37,804 nt of DNA from an uncultured Pelagibacteraceae bacterium (GTDB lineage Bacteria; Pseudomonadota; Alphaproteobacteria; Pelagibacterales; Pelagibacteraceae), in contig CACLYQ010000012.1 in NCBI GenBank assembly GCA_902611175.1, positions 1 to 37,804 on the forward strand, read 5' to 3'. The notes below the pieces were generated by a model. That model saw only the letters and a program-made list of their open reading frames with translations. It made no database searches and was not told the origin of the DNA. The first letter of the stretch is position 1; the number at the start of each line of letters is the position of its first letter. The position numbers and the translations under genes are program-made. Shown one piece after another: positions 1 through 9,091 of the stretch.

Positions 1-126
1 ATTCTTGTAATTTTTTGATTGATTAATCTCATTCAATGTGAAAATTCTTTTTTTAAAACCTTTAATTTTTAAGGATTTTTCTATTCTTTTATTGTCAATA
101 ATATCAACACCGTTACCAATTATCAT
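1..126 (-). CDS. acpS: holo-[acyl-carrier-protein] synthase, N-terminal part (runs off the window)
   Basis: Reverse-strand ATG at 124-126 translates MIIGNGVDIIDNKRIEKSLKIKGFKKRIFTLNEI..., typical AcpS N-terminus (GxGxDIxxxxRI); follows pdxJ as in other alphaproteobacteria. Confidence 0.88.
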   Translation of the reverse strand, partial: MIIGNGVDIIDNKRIEKSLKIKGFKKRIFTLNEINQSKNYKN

Positions 127-845
127 TAGTTTAATATTTTTCTAAAATTGCTGATTACTTTTTTCATACCATGCATGATGGACTCACCTATTATAAAATG
201 TCCAATATTAAATTCTTCTATAGATTTAATCTTTTTTAAGATTTGAGTTGATTTATAATCTAAACCGTGTCCTGCATGAACTTCCATTCCTAGTTTTTTT
301 GCTAACGCAGCACACTTCTTTATTTTTTTAAACTCAACTAAATAATTTTTGTTGTTTTTAACTTTTAATGCAAATTTTCCTGTATGAAGTTCCACGCATT
401 TTGAATTTAATTTTTTTGATGCAAAAACATCCTTGATATTTGGATCGATGAAAAGACTAGTTCTAATTTTTTTTGAATTTAATTTATTAATTATTTTTGT
501 AATTTTTTTTTTATTTTTTATTATATTTAAACCTCCTTCAGTAGTTATTTCGTTTCTTTTTTCAGGAACAATGCATACAAAATTAGGTTTATATTTTAAT
601 GCGATCTTAAGCATTTCATTATTAGCGGCCATTTCTAAATTTATTGGTACTTTTTTTATTTTTGAAAATAGAGCTATGTCTCTATCTCGAATATGTCTAC
701 GATCTTCTCTTAAATGAATGGTAATAGAATTTGCACCAAAATTCATAACTTGTCTTGCATATAAAATTGGATCGGGATGTCCCTCTCCTCTTGCATTTCT
801 TAATGTGGCGATATGGTCTACGTTAACTCCTAGTCGAGATTTCAT
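126..845 (-). CDS. pdxJ: pyridoxine 5'-phosphate synthase
   Basis: MKSRLGVNVDHIATLRNARGEGHPDP and HAGHGLDY motifs of PdxJ. Confidence 0.97.
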   Translation of the reverse strand: MKSRLGVNVDHIATLRNARGEGHPDPILYARQVMNFGANSITIHLREDRRHIRDRDIALFSKIKKVPINLEMAANNEMLKIALKYKPNFVCIVPEKRNEITTEGGLNIIKNKKKITKIINKLNSKKIRTSLFIDPNIKDVFASKKLNSKCVELHTGKFALKVKNNKNYLVEFKKIKKCAALAKKLGMEVHAGHGLDYKSTQILKKIKSIEEFNIGHFIIGESIMHGMKKVISNFRKILN

Positions 846-1432
846 TTTAAATATCTGCTTCCAGGTTTAGTAATTGGAATTTTTTTTAAGTTAATTGGTA
901 AATCATTTTTTTTATAAGTTGGTATTTCTAATTTAATTTGAGAGACAATATTTTTATCTTTAATTTTTAGACTTAATTTATTAGATCTATTTATCAAACA
1001 TGCATATCCAATTACTTTTGATTTAAATTTTTTTACAAGTCTAGCACACTCTAAACTTGATTTGCCTGTAGTGATTACATCTTCCACAATCAAAACTTTA
1101 GAATTTTTTTTTATTGAAAAACCTCTTCTTAAAGTAAATTTCCCGTTAACTCTCTCACAAAAAATTGTTTCCTTATTCAATATATTTCCTACAATATAAC
1201 CTATAACTATACCTCCCATAGCTGGTGATAGAATTATATCAATATTTTTAAATTTTTTTTTTATTTTACTACTTAACGATTTACAAAATTTTTCTGATTT
1301 TTTTGGATAACTTAGTAATTTTGCACACTGAACATATTGAGGTGAATGTAAACCTGAAGATAAAACAAAATGTCCCTCTAAAAGCGCATCAGTTTTTTTT
1401 AAAACCGCTAAAGAATCTTTTAAAGAAAGCAT
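842..1432 (-). CDS. pyrE: orotate phosphoribosyltransferase
   Basis: GHFVLSSGLHSPQYVQCAKLL and PRPP-binding VLIVEDVITTGKSS. Confidence 0.95.
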   Translation of the reverse strand: MLSLKDSLAVLKKTDALLEGHFVLSSGLHSPQYVQCAKLLSYPKKSEKFCKSLSSKIKKKFKNIDIILSPAMGGIVIGYIVGNILNKETIFCERVNGKFTLRRGFSIKKNSKVLIVEDVITTGKSSLECARLVKKFKSKVIGYACLINRSNKLSLKIKDKNIVSQIKLEIPTYKKNDLPINLKKIPITKPGSRYLK

Positions 1433-3131
1433 ATTTTTTATTTTTATGTCTAATTATTTTGAAGTTATATTCTTTCTGTTTTAGCTCACTAATAAGTTTT
1501 GTAAAGTTTTTCAAATCTTGAATAATTAAGTTGAACCTAAAATTAATGGTTCTTTTAGTCTTTTCTACCATTTCAACACTTGAAATGTTGACATTATTGG
1601 TTCCAATCATTGTTGTGACGTCACCTAATATTCCAGGTTTGTCGGGTAAAGACATCCAAAGGGTAGTATTATACTTTTTTTCTATAGGTTTGTTATCTTC
1701 TTTATATTGCCAGTATCTTCTTATAGCGGCTCTAGCTTTACCAGTTTTAGCGCTTGTTATCCAATGCAAAGATGGTGAATCTTTTTTTGATGTTAATATT
1801 TTAACTACATCTCCATTTCTCAATATTGATTGTAAAGGACTTTCTTTTCCATTTATTTCACATCCAATGGCAGTATCACCTACTTTAGTATGCACAGCAT
1901 AAGCAAAGTCAATTGGACTTGCCTCTTTAGGTAATTTTATTACTGAGCCTTTTGGTGTAAAACAAAAAACATTTTCCTGAAACATTTGGAGTTTTGTATA
2001 CTCAAAATAATGCTCAGGATTTTCATTTTTATCTATAATTTCTACTAGATCTGCTAGCCAATCATATTCCTTCCAAGTTAAAGAGTTAAACTTTTCTGAC
2101 GATTTATATTTCCAATGAGAAGCTATACCTCTTTGCGCAAATTCATGCATTTGTTGAGTTCTTAGTTGTATTTCAATAGGTCTTTTATTTGGTCCGATCA
2201 CAGCTGTATGAAGAGATTTATAATTATTTATTTTGGGTGATGAAATGTAATCTTTAAATCTACCAGGTATACAATTCCATTTATTATGGATCACACCTAA
2301 GGTTTTGTAACAATTTTCAACATTATCTAAAATTATTCTAAAACCAATAATATCTGTAATTTGCTCTAGTGAAGTCCTTTTTTTTTGTATTTTTCTCCAA
2401 ATAGAAAAAGGAGTTTTTTCTCTAGAATGAATTTTAAAATCGATATCATTTTCATTTAATAAATTTTCAAATTCACTAAGAACTGAATTATAATTAATTA
2501 AATTATTATCTTTTATTGTGTCTAATCTATCTTTGATCATTTTTCTTGCTTCAGGATTTAAAATATCAAAAGAGAGATCTTCAAGTTCATCTCTTATTCT
2601 ATTCATTCCCATTCTATCAGCTAGAGGCGCATAAATTTCCATAGTTTCTTTAGCAATTCTTTTTCTTTTTTCCTCTTTATCAATAGCCTTCAAAGTTCGC
2701 ATATTATGCAAACGATCTGCAAGTTTCACAAGAAGGACTCTGATATCTTTAGATGTTGCTAAGATGAGTTTTCTAAAATTTTCAGCTTTTGAATTAGAAA
2801 TAGCTTGGTTTTCAAAAACTGAAATTTTTGTAACTCCATCAACTAAGTCAGCAACTTCTTTTCCAAATTGTTCTTCTATAGTTTTGTAAGTTGCATAAGT
2901 ATCTTCTATAGTATCGTGAAGTAAACCAGTTGCTATCGTTGCACTATCCAACTTAAGTTCGGTTAAAATATTTGCAACAGCAACAGGATGAATGACGTAG
3001 GGATCACCTGATTGTCGTTTTTGATCTTTGTGAACTTTCACTGCAAAATCATATGCTTTGGTTAGAGTTTCTGGGTTAAGAAACTTATTGTATGATTTAA
3101 CCTTATTAATTAATTCATCAGAATTTAGCAT
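1389..3131 (-). CDS. spoT: RelA/SpoT homologue, bifunctional (p)ppGpp synthetase/hydrolase
   Basis: HD hydrolase motif LLHDTIEDT, synthetase motifs GRFKDYIS and NNYKSLHTAVIGP, TGS domain (VFCFTPKGSVIKLP), C-terminal ACT (LPDKPGILGDVT). Confidence 0.95.
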   Translation of the reverse strand: MLNSDELINKVKSYNKFLNPETLTKAYDFAVKVHKDQKRQSGDPYVIHPVAVANILTELKLDSATIATGLLHDTIEDTYATYKTIEEQFGKEVADLVDGVTKISVFENQAISNSKAENFRKLILATSKDIRVLLVKLADRLHNMRTLKAIDKEEKRKRIAKETMEIYAPLADRMGMNRIRDELEDLSFDILNPEARKMIKDRLDTIKDNNLINYNSVLSEFENLLNENDIDFKIHSREKTPFSIWRKIQKKRTSLEQITDIIGFRIILDNVENCYKTLGVIHNKWNCIPGRFKDYISSPKINNYKSLHTAVIGPNKRPIEIQLRTQQMHEFAQRGIASHWKYKSSEKFNSLTWKEYDWLADLVEIIDKNENPEHYFEYTKLQMFQENVFCFTPKGSVIKLPKEASPIDFAYAVHTKVGDTAIGCEINGKESPLQSILRNGDVVKILTSKKDSPSLHWITSAKTGKARAAIRRYWQYKEDNKPIEKKYNTTLWMSLPDKPGILGDVTTMIGTNNVNISSVEMVEKTKRTINFRFNLIIQDLKNFTKLISELKQKEYNFKIIRHKNKKYAFFKRFFSGFKKN

Positions 3132-3151
3132 AGTTTTATTATATCACTTAT

Positions 3152-3679
3152 TTAGATAACTTTAATACTTCTTAAATTATTTTTTTTTAAAGAAGATAAG
3201 AGTTTTACTATATTTTTTTTTAATTTTGGGTGAGACCAATTCTTACATATTTCAAACAGTGGCATAAGTACAAAGTTTCTATTATGCATTCTTGGATGCG
3301 GGATCTCTAAATTGATCAATTTCTTATTTGATTTAGTTATCTTTCCATTAAAATCTAATATATCAATATCACAATTTCTTGGATGATTTTGAGGAGCTAT
3401 TTTTCTGCCTAATTTTTTTTCTATAGACTTAATTATTTTAAATAGCTGAAATTGATTTAATTTTGTTTTTATAAGTAATACAGCATTAATAAATTTTGGA
3501 AAACTAGGATCTGGCCATGACTCAGTCTCATAATAACTAGATGTTTTGATAATTTTAATTTGATTAGCTTCCAATAAATATTTAGATTTTTCTAAAAAAT
3601 GTATTCTATTTCCTAAATTAGAACCAATTGATAGATATACATAATTAACTTGAGCGTCTGAAATATCTTGCTTTTTCAC
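3152..3679 (-). CDS. folK: 2-amino-4-hydroxy-6-hydroxymethyldihydropteridine pyrophosphokinase
   Basis: [31 protein letters not shown]-like HPPK signature and [16 protein letters not shown]. Track ORF reaches a TTG at 3739; the GTG at 3679 is a plausible shorter start. Both overlap smpB. Confidence 0.92.
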   Translation of the reverse strand: MKKQDISDAQVNYVYLSIGSNLGNRIHFLEKSKYLLEANQIKIIKTSSYYETESWPDPSFPKFINAVLLIKTKLNQFQLFKIIKSIEKKLGRKIAPQNHPRNCDIDILDFNGKITKSNKKLINLEIPHPRMHNRNFVLMPLFEICKNWSHPKLKKNIVKLLSSLKKNNLRSIKVI

Positions 3680-4115
3680 GGTTCCAATCTTTAGTTTTTT
3701 TGGTTTGTCGCTTATCGTATTGTTTTTTACCCTTTGCAACTGCTATTTCAACTTTAGCTTTACCTTTTTTGAAATACATTTTAGTTGGAACTAATGTTAG
3801 ACCATCCTCATTCATTTTACCAATTAGTTTGTTAATTTCACTTTTGTTAAATAACAATTTTCTTTCTGAGTAAGGATTGTGATTTGAATAACTGGCTTGT
3901 TTATATATGGGTATATGTGAATTTATTAAAAAAATTTCTCCTTCTTTTTCTACTGCGTATGACTCTGCAATATTTACTTTTCCGTCTCTTACAGATTTTA
4001 TTTCAGAACCTTTTAGCACAATTCCTGCTTCTAAGATTTCCTTAAAGAAAAAATTAAAAGATGCTTTTCGATTTATTGTAATGATCTTGATACCAGATGT
4101 AGATTTATCACTCAT
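3645..4115 (-). CDS. smpB: SsrA-binding protein
   Basis: [24 protein letters not shown] and [15 protein letters not shown]...RYFRRSS tail; ATG at 4113-4115 after a TTG. Confidence 0.97.
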   Translation of the reverse strand: MSDKSTSGIKIITINRKASFNFFFKEILEAGIVLKGSEIKSVRDGKVNIAESYAVEKEGEIFLINSHIPIYKQASYSNHNPYSERKLLFNKSEINKLIGKMNEDGLTLVPTKMYFKKGKAKVEIAVAKGKKQYDKRQTKKTKDWNREKARYFRRSS

Positions 4116-4995
4116 CAATAAGTTTTGCTACTTTCAATGCTTTCTCGACTTCCTTTTTTGTATTTTCAGTTATTTTTACCAAAGGTAATCTTACAGTATC
4201 ATCGCATAGACCAAGTAATTTAGCAGCATACTTAACTGGTGAAGGATTGCTTTCTATAAATAAATTTTTATGCAACGGTTGCAACATATCATCAAGTTGT
4301 TGAGCCTTTTTTAAATCATCTTCATTTGAAGATTTTGATAATTTTTGAAATTCAGAGCATAATTTAGGAGCCACGTTTGCTGTAACACTAATTGTACCAA
4401 CGCCTCCTCGTTTATTAAATTCAAAAGCATTATCATCGTTTCCAGTAAGTTGAATGAAGTCATTACCCATTTTTTCTTTTTGTTGATCAACACGATTTAG
4501 ATCACCAGTTGCATCTTTAACTCCAACTATATTTTTTAGTTCATATAATCTAGCCATTGTTTCAACGCTCATATCGATTACTGAACGGCTTGGAATATTA
4601 TAAATTATAATTGGAATTCCACAGTTATCATTGATTGATTTATAATGTTGATATAATCCTTCTTGAGTGGGTTTATTGTAATATGGTGTAACAACTAAAG
4701 CACCATCCGCACCAGCTTTTTCAGCGTGTTTAGTTAATGATACGGCTTCTTCTGTAGAATTAGATCCTGTGCCAGCTATTATGGGAAGTTTACCGGTAGC
4801 TTCTTTTATACACAATTCAATTGTTCTTTCATGTTCATCATGTGATAATGTTGGCGACTCACCTGTTGTTCCAACTGGTACTAACCCATTTGTTCCATTT
4901 TCCAAATGATGATTTATTATTTTTATGTAACTTTCTTCGTCAAGCTTGTTGTCTTTAAACGGTGTAATTAATGCTACATTTGATCCTTTAAACAT
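4108..4995 (-). CDS. dapA: 4-hydroxy-tetrahydrodipicolinate synthase
   Basis: [54 protein letters not shown]. Confidence 0.97.
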   Translation of the reverse strand: MFKGSNVALITPFKDNKLDEESYIKIINHHLENGTNGLVPVGTTGESPTLSHDEHERTIELCIKEATGKLPIIAGTGSNSTEEAVSLTKHAEKAGADGALVVTPYYNKPTQEGLYQHYKSINDNCGIPIIIYNIPSRSVIDMSVETMARLYELKNIVGVKDATGDLNRVDQQKEKMGNDFIQLTGNDDNAFEFNKRGGVGTISVTANVAPKLCSEFQKLSKSSNEDDLKKAQQLDDMLQPLHKNLFIESNPSPVKYAAKLLGLCDDTVRLPLVKITENTKKEVEKALKVAKLIDE

Positions 4996-5030
4996 AATTA
5001 TTTATAACATAAGTTGTTTGATTTAATAAA

Positions 5031-7232
5031 ATGTATTTAAAATTATTAACAACAATTATCCTTTTTTTCTTTTCGTTTCAATCTGCTTTTTCAAATGAAA
5101 CTATACTTCCTATTAAAAAACCAGATTTAAATGAAAAAAATAGAACAAAAAAAATAGCTGAAATCATTCCTCTACCAAAACCATCTGAAAAAGAAGATGA
5201 AATTCAAAAGGAAATTAAAATTACTACCACAGAGATATTTAAAAAAATTGATGGTGTAATAATTCCAAAAAATAAGCCTCTAATAGTTAAAGAAAAATTA
5301 AGAAAAATTAAAAAACAAAAATTTTATAGCGATAGAGATTTGAAATATGCGAAACAAGCTATTTCATTTATGGAGAAAAGTAATTGGAAGGATGCAAAAA
5401 AAGCCGCAAGTAAAGCAAGAGCAAAATCTATTTATGATTTTATTCAATGGAGACATCTACTTACAACCGGTAACAGGGCTACTTTTACAGAATATAAACA
5501 ATTTATCGAAAGAGTAAAAAATTATCCAAGAATAGATAGAGTTCGTTACTTAGGAGAGCATAAAATAAATTCTAAAAATCATACTAAAAATGAAATTATA
5601 CAGTGGTTCAATAAACACCCTCCTTTAAGTGGATTTGGAAAAATGATGCTAGGCGATGCTTTGTTATCAAAAAATAAAGAGACAGCTATAAATTTAATAA
5701 AAGAAGGATTTATTACAGCTGATTTAAGTAAAAATGATCTTATTTTTTTTAGAAAGAAATTTAAAAAATATTTGAACAGTAGTGATTATATTAAAAGAGC
5801 TGATTATTTAGCTTGGGAGAATAAATATTGGGACCTTAAAAGGATGTTAAGATATCTACCAAAAGATTATCAACTTTTATATACAGCAAGGCAATTGTTA
5901 ATGAGCAGATCTTATGGAGTTGATAGCGCTATATCGAATGTTCCTGCAAGTTTAAAAAAGGATGCAGGTTTAAATTATGATAGACTCAAATGGAGAAGGA
6001 AAAGAGGTAGAGTTGATAGTTCTTTAGAAATTTTACTAAGTATCAAAAATAATAAAGACTATATGGTTCGCCCAGATAAATGGTGGGTTGAAAGATCAAT
6101 AATTGCGAGATCACTTATTTATAAGAAAAGATATGAGCAAGCTTATAAAATTACAAGCAAACATGGACTATCAGAGGGTGCCGAATTAGCTGAGGCTGAA
6201 TGGATGAGTGGATGGATTGCTTTAAGTTTCTTAAAAGACCCAATTTTAGCAAAAAGTCATTTTACTAAATTTTATAATAATGTTGGATATCCAATTAGTT
6301 TATCAAGAGGTGCTTATTGGCTTGGAAAAGCAAATTTAGCACTAAATAATAAGGAAGAAGCAGATAAATGGTTTAAAGAAGGTTCAAAATATTTAACAAC
6401 TTATTATGGTCAATTATCTCATATGAAAATATATCCAAACAAAACTTTTGAACTTAAAGAAAGTACTCAGGTTGATAAAAATTACGCTGAAAGTTTTTAC
6501 AAAAATAAATTAGTCGCAATAGTACATTTATTAGATGAAGTAAAAAAAGATAAATATACGAAACATATTTTAAGATTTCTTGCAAATGACAATGTTTCAG
6601 CAGGGAGTGAAATATTGGCGGCAAAACTAGCAACTGACATCTCTAGATTTGATTTTGCTATTCAGGTTTCTAAAATAGCATCTTATCAAAAAAGGTTTCA
6701 TAACAAATATAATTATCCAGTAATAAGCACTCCAAATAAAGTTGGATCAAGAAAAATTCCAGAACAAGCTTTAATATTATCAATTATAAGACAAGAAAGT
6801 GAGTTTGATATATCTGCAAGAAGTAGAGTTGGAGCACAAGGCTTAATGCAGTTGATGCCTTATACTGCAAAGACAGTTGCTAAGCAGGCAAAAGTTTCTT
6901 ATTCAAAATCTCGTTTAACAACAAGTCCTGAGTATAATATAAATTTAGGATCTTTTTATATTGCAGGTTTAATTCTTGATTATGATGGATCCTACCCTTT
7001 CGCTGTAGCAGCATATAATGCAGGGCCAAAAAGAGTGAAGTATTGGAAAAAAATAAACAAAAATCCTCAAAAAAACCAAATAGATTATGTAGATTGGGTT
7101 GAGCTTATTAAATTTAAAGAGACCAGGAATTATGTCCAAAGAGTTATGGAAAACTATAATGTATATAGATACATACTATCCCAAAAACCAATTAAATTTC
7201 AAAATTTTTTCAAAGATAAACCATTATACTAA
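5031..7232 (+). CDS. slt: soluble lytic murein transglycosylase (signal peptide, helical superhelix, SLT domain)
   Basis: N-terminal signal peptide; C-terminal ILSIIRQESEFDISARSRVGAQGLMQLMP...AVAAYNAGPKRVKYW. Confidence 0.93.
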   Translation: MYLKLLTTIILFFFSFQSAFSNETILPIKKPDLNEKNRTKKIAEIIPLPKPSEKEDEIQKEIKITTTEIFKKIDGVIIPKNKPLIVKEKLRKIKKQKFYSDRDLKYAKQAISFMEKSNWKDAKKAASKARAKSIYDFIQWRHLLTTGNRATFTEYKQFIERVKNYPRIDRVRYLGEHKINSKNHTKNEIIQWFNKHPPLSGFGKMMLGDALLSKNKETAINLIKEGFITADLSKNDLIFFRKKFKKYLNSSDYIKRADYLAWENKYWDLKRMLRYLPKDYQLLYTARQLLMSRSYGVDSAISNVPASLKKDAGLNYDRLKWRRKRGRVDSSLEILLSIKNNKDYMVRPDKWWVERSIIARSLIYKKRYEQAYKITSKHGLSEGAELAEAEWMSGWIALSFLKDPILAKSHFTKFYNNVGYPISLSRGAYWLGKANLALNNKEEADKWFKEGSKYLTTYYGQLSHMKIYPNKTFELKESTQVDKNYAESFYKNKLVAIVHLLDEVKKDKYTKHILRFLANDNVSAGSEILAAKLATDISRFDFAIQVSKIASYQKRFHNKYNYPVISTPNKVGSRKIPEQALILSIIRQESEFDISARSRVGAQGLMQLMPYTAKTVAKQAKVSYSKSRLTTSPEYNINLGSFYIAGLILDYDGSYPFAVAAYNAGPKRVKYWKKINKNPQKNQIDYVDWVELIKFKETRNYVQRVMENYNVYRYILSQKPIKFQNFFKDKPLY

Positions 7233-8918
7233 ATGAATTATGATAATAAAAAAGAATTAGAACTATTAAAAAATAGCATCTATTTAATCAAAAAAAATAA
7301 AATTAATGAAGCGGAAATAATATTATTTGAATTAATTAAAAAAAAAGAATTTTTATTAGATTGTTTAATTTATATCGGAATTTGTAAAATTAAGAAAAAT
7401 GATAGCGATCAAGCAATTCATTATTTAAATAAAGCGTTGAAAGTAAATCCAAATAATGAATTAGCTAATTTAAATTTAGGTTTGATATATTTTGGCAAAA
7501 AAATATTTTTAGAATCAATTAAGTACTTAGATAAAGTTTATAAAAATAATAAAAAAAATATAGTTGCAATATATCATCTGGGCCTTGCATACATGGGAAT
7601 AAATAAATTGGAAGAATCAGAAAAATTTTTTGAGACGTTGTTAAAATTTAATCCAAAAGATGAGATTGCATTACTTAATTTAGGTGTTCTATATGAAAAA
7701 AAATTAGAGCACGAAAAATCAATAAATATAAATAAAGAATTAATAAAAATTAATAATAAAAATATTAATGCGTATAATAATATTGGAAATTCATACTTTA
7801 ATTTATTTAATTTTGAGGAAGCTATTAATTATTATAAAAAATGTATATCAATAAATGATAAATATGCTCCAGCTTACCGAAATTTAGGAATATTATACTC
7901 TGAATTAAAAGAATTTGATCAATCTATCAAATATTTAAAATTTGCAATAGATCTTAACAGGAATGATTTTATTAGCTTATTTACTTTAAGCAAAGTTTAT
8001 TTGTCTAATAATAATTACAGTGAAGGATTTAAATTATACGAGTATAGAAAACAATTAAATAATCAACAAAATATAAATTATTTAAAGAAAAACTTTAATA
8101 GTCAAGAATGGAAAGGAGAAAAAATAAAAAACAAAACAATATTAATTGTTTCAGAACAAGGATTTGGAGATACAATTCAGTTTAGTAGATATTTAAATAT
8201 TTTAAAAGGAAATAAAATTATTTTTTTTATAAATAAAAAGTTAAATTTCTTATTTAAAAATTCTAAAAATTTAATTATTAACAAAATTAATGAAATTCCA
8301 AATCATGACTATTATCAAAATTTATTATCACTTCCAAAATTCTATTACGAGGAAAACAAGTCATTTATTAAAAATGATAATTTTATAACCAACTCTAGAA
8401 CTAATGATGAATTATGGAACAGCAAATTAAAAAAATTTAATAAGTTTAAAATTGGCTTATTTTGGCAAGGTAGCAAAAATTATGTTGGAGATATTAGAAG
8501 ATCCATTCCACTCAATAAATTTGATAAAATTATTAAAAACAAAAAAATAAATGTAATTAGTTTACAAAAAGGTGATGGCACAAACCAAATCAAAGAAAAT
8601 AAATATGAAAAATATATTATTGAATATTCTAAAGATTTAGATAACACAGAAGATGCATATAAGGATACTTTATCAATATTAAAAAATATAGATTTATTAA
8701 TTACGAGCGACTCCTCAGTTGCACATTTAGCTGGGACAATTAACAAAAAAACATGGTTATTGCTTTGTTACAATCCTGATTGGAGATGGTACATACAAAA
8801 CAAAAGTAATTCTTTTTACGATTCTATTAAAATATTCCAACAAAATAAATTTGGTGATTGGGATAATGTTTTTAAATCAGTAGAAACTGAGCTTGAATTA
8901 TTACTAAATAATAATTGA
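7233..8918 (+). CDS. TPR-repeat protein with C-terminal GT9/heptosyltransferase-like glycosyltransferase domain
   Basis: Tandem TPR motifs (ALKVNPNNELANLNLGLIYF..., NAYNNIGNSYFNLFNFEEAINYYKKCI...), then ILIVSEQGFGDTIQFSRYL and ITSDSSVAHLAG. Confidence 0.82.
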   Translation: MNYDNKKELELLKNSIYLIKKNKINEAEIILFELIKKKEFLLDCLIYIGICKIKKNDSDQAIHYLNKALKVNPNNELANLNLGLIYFGKKIFLESIKYLDKVYKNNKKNIVAIYHLGLAYMGINKLEESEKFFETLLKFNPKDEIALLNLGVLYEKKLEHEKSININKELIKINNKNINAYNNIGNSYFNLFNFEEAINYYKKCISINDKYAPAYRNLGILYSELKEFDQSIKYLKFAIDLNRNDFISLFTLSKVYLSNNNYSEGFKLYEYRKQLNNQQNINYLKKNFNSQEWKGEKIKNKTILIVSEQGFGDTIQFSRYLNILKGNKIIFFINKKLNFLFKNSKNLIINKINEIPNHDYYQNLLSLPKFYYEENKSFIKNDNFITNSRTNDELWNSKLKKFNKFKIGLFWQGSKNYVGDIRRSIPLNKFDKIIKNKKINVISLQKGDGTNQIKENKYEKYIIEYSKDLDNTEDAYKDTLSILKNIDLLITSDSSVAHLAGTINKKTWLLLCYNPDWRWYIQNKSNSFYDSIKIFQQNKFGDWDNVFKSVETELELLLNNN

Positions 8919-8932
8919 TTGAAAATAACTAA

Positions 8933-9027
8933 TGGCGGAAGGAGAGGGATTCGAACCCTCGGTACACCTTTTCAAGCGTACGGCGGTTTAGCAAACCGCT
9001 GGTTTAAACCAGCTCACCCATCCTTCC
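8933..9027 (-). tRNA. tRNA-Ser (anticodon GCU), CCA encoded
   Basis: Reverse complement GGAAGGATGGGTGAGCTGGTTTAAACCAGCGGTTTGCTAAACCGCCGTACGCTTGAAAAGGTGTACCGAGGGTTCGAATCCCTCTCCTTCCGCCA: paired acceptor stem, anticodon loop TTGCTAA, long class II variable arm, GGTTCGAATCC T-loop. Confidence 0.95.
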
Positions 9028-9042
9028 GTGTAAATATGTGTA

Positions 9043-9077
9043 ACTTGAAATCATTGAATATTCAATCATATTCAAGT
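9043..9077. repeat. Nested inverted repeat between tRNA-Ser and soxB
   Basis: ACTTGAA (9043-9049) pairs with TTCAAGT (9071-9077), enclosing a perfect 14-nt palindrome ATTGAATATTCAAT (9053-9066). Confidence 0.75.
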
Positions 9078-9091
9078 AATTTCTCCAAAAT

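Noticed and set aside
433-717. Plus-strand ORF (94 aa) opposite pdxJ, and similar antisense ORFs (e.g. 1303-1521, 8480-8746, 12403-12717, 17715-17942, 26943-27227, 36058-36369)
   Set aside because: Each lies within a confidently identified gene on the other strand; low-complexity or hydrophobic translations with no family resemblance. Shadow ORFs.
5281-5330. Apparent A-rich tandem repeats (aaaaatt aaaa) in slt and elsewhere
   Set aside because: Explained by Lys/Ile/Asn codons in an AT-rich genome; no repeat-spacer regularity, so no CRISPR or satellite.
9028-9091. Riboswitch (e.g. glycine type) ahead of the sarcosine oxidase operon
   Set aside because: Gap is only 64 nt and lacks any recognisable glycine-riboswitch core; a simple dyad fits better.
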